A stretch of DNA of 64,000 nucleotides, taken from NCBI RefSeq assembly GCF_032854445.1, contig NC_088295.1:8436501-8500500 (forward strand), written 5' to 3'. Below are positions 61,799 to 64,000 of this stretch, piece after piece; position 1 is the first letter of the stretch, and every line of letters begins with the position of its first letter. A model generated the notes under the pieces. That model was not told the origin of the DNA and did no database searches. It worked only from the letters and a program-made list of their open reading frames with translations. The position numbers were made by a program, and so were the translations under genes. The stretch comes from Liolophura sinensis (taxonomy: Eukaryota; Mollusca; Polyplacophora; Chitonida; Chitonidae).

Positions 61799-62170
61799 TG
61801 GGCATCATTAAGTGACAGAGCAGTTTATATAAACAGACAGACAATGAGCGGTTGACTGTGCTGCCCATTGCTGAATCTAAACTACCTATCTAAATACTGC
61901 CTAAAAATGTCGAACAGAACGAAAACAGATATATATTGAATAGTAATCAGTACCATGTGCCGCGTAGACATAACTTGAGGGCAAACGTTCACATAAGGTG
62001 AAATGTTTGCAACATGAACGAATACATGTTGAGCTTTGATAGCACCAAATCAGCAATAACCAAAGCCTGGGCTTAACTCTGATACAAGTGAATATGCGAA
62101 TCCTGCTGAGATCAACATCCACAGGATGCAACGATTAACCACTGGCGTCGTCAGATGTAATAAACATAAT
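61799..62170 (+). other. SRCR-ZP 3' UTR (predicted)
   Basis: No coding signal. The first AATAAA is at 62159-62164 and a second at 62458-62463. Confidence 0.5.
62159..62164 (+). terminator. AATAAA polyadenylation signal
   Basis: First canonical signal after the stop codon, about 360 bp downstream. AATAAA at 62458 is an alternative. Confidence 0.45.
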
Positions 62171-62552
62171 GTGTAGTCATCTTAACAAGACGCTTTCTAA
62201 ATTATCTCCATCTTGATAATGTCGTATTCAGACTGCTTTCAAAGATCGGCCACTGGAACCAAAAGTTCCTTTCATATTTTTATAGATTCGCTATAGAATA
62301 CACAGTTCAATATTTTGCTTCAGATAGAGAATATTTTGTTGAAGAATTTGTGGATTTGTTGTTGCCCAAATATTAGTGTACCTATGTTGGCTGCTATTAA
62401 ATGAAGAAACATAAGGAATCTCCATGAACCGTTAACAGTTTACAAAGGAAATTGTGAAATAAATTTTGCTTTATCTAATCCACGTATTTGTATTCAACCA
62501 TTATCACAATAGGCTGATCTTAAATGGGTTTCAATGAACTCATTGTTTGATT

Positions 62553-62738
62553 TAGTTATTTGATTAGAGTTTTACACCGTACTCAAGAATGTTGCATTTA
62601 CACGACGGCGGTCAGTATTATGGTGGGAGGAACTACACTGGGAAACCCATCCGCAGGTTGCTGGAAGACTTTCCCACGTACGACCAAAGAGGAATCCAGC
62701 ATGAGCTGGACTTCAACTCACATCGATCGAACTGGCAG
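62553..62738 (-). mobile_element. Family B SINE, 5' truncated
   Basis: Contains ATTTGATTAGAGTTTTACAC, ACGACGGCGGTCAGTATTAT, GGTGGGAGGAA, GGTTGCTGGAAGACTTTCCC and CCAGCATGAGCTGGACTTCA. An internal gap removes most of the GGGCAGAGCCCGGGG stretch, and the tRNA head is absent. Confidence 0.85.
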
Positions 62739-63177
62739 TACAAACATTGCCGATTTAAAGATACAGGTCCGGGTAATTCTAAATACGATAAGCAAGCCAC
62801 TTTAATAAAGTATACTGAGAATGTAACAGCACAAAACAATAAGCCTAACCCATTATACCTGTGTATTTTCAGAGGAAGGACCAGTGATCTAAAATTATAT
62901 GACCACATCCACTTTGCTTTTTCATTTATGTGCCGGTTCCATGCGCTGTTCCAGGGCATGGAACAAGGCGTCGATGATTGCTTGGACACAGATTGTTAAC
63001 GTGTATTGACCTGTTTAAATAGCGATCTGTGAAGGTATTAACCCATCAGGAAGTTATGCTGATATTCGATCTTGAGTGGACAGACCACAAGTTGTTGATA
63101 ATACGCAAACATCAAACAGTTCGAATGATGAAGAATAGTCTAGAAATGGCCAAATGTATACCCTTCAGCATGGCACT
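62739..63177. other. Unannotated stretch
   Basis: No feature recognised. The open frames continue out of the SINE and are not genes. Confidence 0.4.
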
Positions 63178-63262
63178 TCTGTGGTGACAACAGGACAGGT
63201 ATATGTTCACCCACCGGATGAATCCTCGTCGTCATATGAAAAATAAAGTAAAACCCCCAGCA
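63178..63262 (+). repeat. Dispersed repeat family A, 3' part
   Basis: Contains TATATGTTCACCCACCGGAT, CTCGTCGTCATATGAAAAAT and GTAAAACCCC, the family 3' end. Confidence 0.6.
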
Positions 63263-63449
63263 TACATAGGCCTATACACACATACATAAGACTGAGGAGA
63301 GTAATTTGCAAAGACAAATGGTGTAGATCTACAAAACTACTGTACAATTTTAACAAGTATTTGTTGTGAAATTACAGTATTAACTTACCATGATTGAATT
63401 ACGTAGACTCACTTTACCCGAACGTTACATCATTATGATGAATACATTT

Positions 63450-63709
63450 CATTTATTTATTTATTTGATTGGTGTTTTATGCCGTACTCAAGAATATTTC
63501 ACTTATACGACGGAGGCCAGCATTATGGTGGGAGGAAACCGGGCAGAGCCCGGGGGAAACCCACGACCATCCGCAGGTTGCTGACAGACCTTCCCACGTA
63601 CGGCCGGAGAGGAAGCCAGCATGAGCTGGACTTGAACTCACAGCGACCGCATTGGTTCGAGACTCCAGGGTCATTGCGCTGCGCTATCGCGCTAACCGAC
63701 TGAGCCCCT
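63450..63709 (-). mobile_element. Full-length tRNA-derived SINE (family B)
   Basis: Flanked by the perfect 12-bp duplication ATGAATACATTT (63438-63449 and 63710-63721). On the minus strand: a head with an A-box-like GGCTCAGTCGGTTAGC, B box GAGTTCAAGTCC, the full body and an AAATAAATAAAT tail. Nearly identical to 51406-51673, so the family was recently active. Confidence 0.95.
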
Positions 63710-63897
63710 ATGAATACATTTGACAGCTGCTTATATACCAAATAAAATAATTCACTTATTTTAAACTAAGTTTCAAATAATATGCTTAAATATCAGACAA
63801 CCGATAGTTTTACAAAGAAATAATGTGGGCCCTACATATTCAGTTAATGAGAATGGATAGGGCAAAATACAAAAATGGTCTAATGATCGGATTGCCC

Positions 63898-64000
63898 TGC
63901 TGGCATTGTTGTTTACTTTAACACTGAGAAGCCCCTGCTGGCGTTATGGTCCACTGAAACACTGAGAAGCCCCTGCTGGCATTATCGTCTACTGTAACGC
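63898..64000. repeat. 38-bp tandem repeat running off the window
   Basis: CTGCTGGC recurs at 63898, 63935 and 63973 with ACACTGAGAAGCCC between. About 2.7 units are visible and the array continues past the end. Confidence 0.85.

Noticed and set aside
1-64000. tRNA or rRNA genes, CRISPR arrays, phage or bacterial operons
   Set aside because: None seen. tRNA-like A and B boxes occur only as SINE heads with degraded stems and A-rich tails.

Overview
The window is animal nuclear DNA. Genes are split into exons with GT-AG introns, there are many tRNA-derived SINEs, and no bacterial operon structure is visible. The best fit is a lophotrochozoan invertebrate, probably a mollusc. This rests on the SINE type with an AAATA-type tail, the very frequent palindrome TACATGTA, and the form of the two genes. 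Species cannot be named from the sequence alone.

Region 1-20986 holds no gene I can support. It is AT-rich, CpG-poor DNA with a 35-bp minisatellite, a 48-bp tandem duplication and a few worn SINE fragments. It may be upstream intron or 5' flank of the next gene.

Region 21004-44212 (+) carries an RBFOX (Fox-1 family) splicing regulator. It has at least two alternative first coding exons (21004-21219 and 27040-27156), ten shared coding exons from 30882 to 44212, a complete RRM and the conserved C-terminal RYAPY. All joins keep phase. The shared part is 319 aa, so the protein would be 358 or 391 aa depending on the first exon. The 93-nt RRM exon has the RBFOX target TGCATG abutting its 3' splice site and overlapping its 5' splice site, with a third copy 25 bp upstream. 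This points to autoregulation. A 3' UTR of about 4.3 kb follows, ending near two AATAAA signals at 48476 and 48507.

Near 49.2-49.5 kb the base composition changes: CpG becomes common and TACATGTA motifs become rare. Region 49.4-52.7 kb is intergenic, with SINEs carrying perfect target-site duplications.

Region 52708-61798 (+) carries a second gene of nine coding exons, predicted 522 aa. Its layout is signal peptide, one group-A-like SRCR domain, a ZP domain, one transmembrane helix and a short tail. Its introns hold four separate minisatellites (27, 70, 33 and 43 bp). The 43-bp array starts at exon 5 and is a tandem amplification of that exon's own 5' splice site, leaving about sixteen extra GTAAG[CT] donors in the intron. 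This is the most unusual structure in the window.

Region 61799-64000 holds the 3' UTR, two more SINEs and a 38-bp tandem repeat that runs off the end. The two genes have unrelated roles: a nuclear RNA-binding regulator and a cell-surface or secreted matrix-type protein. Nothing suggests they act together.
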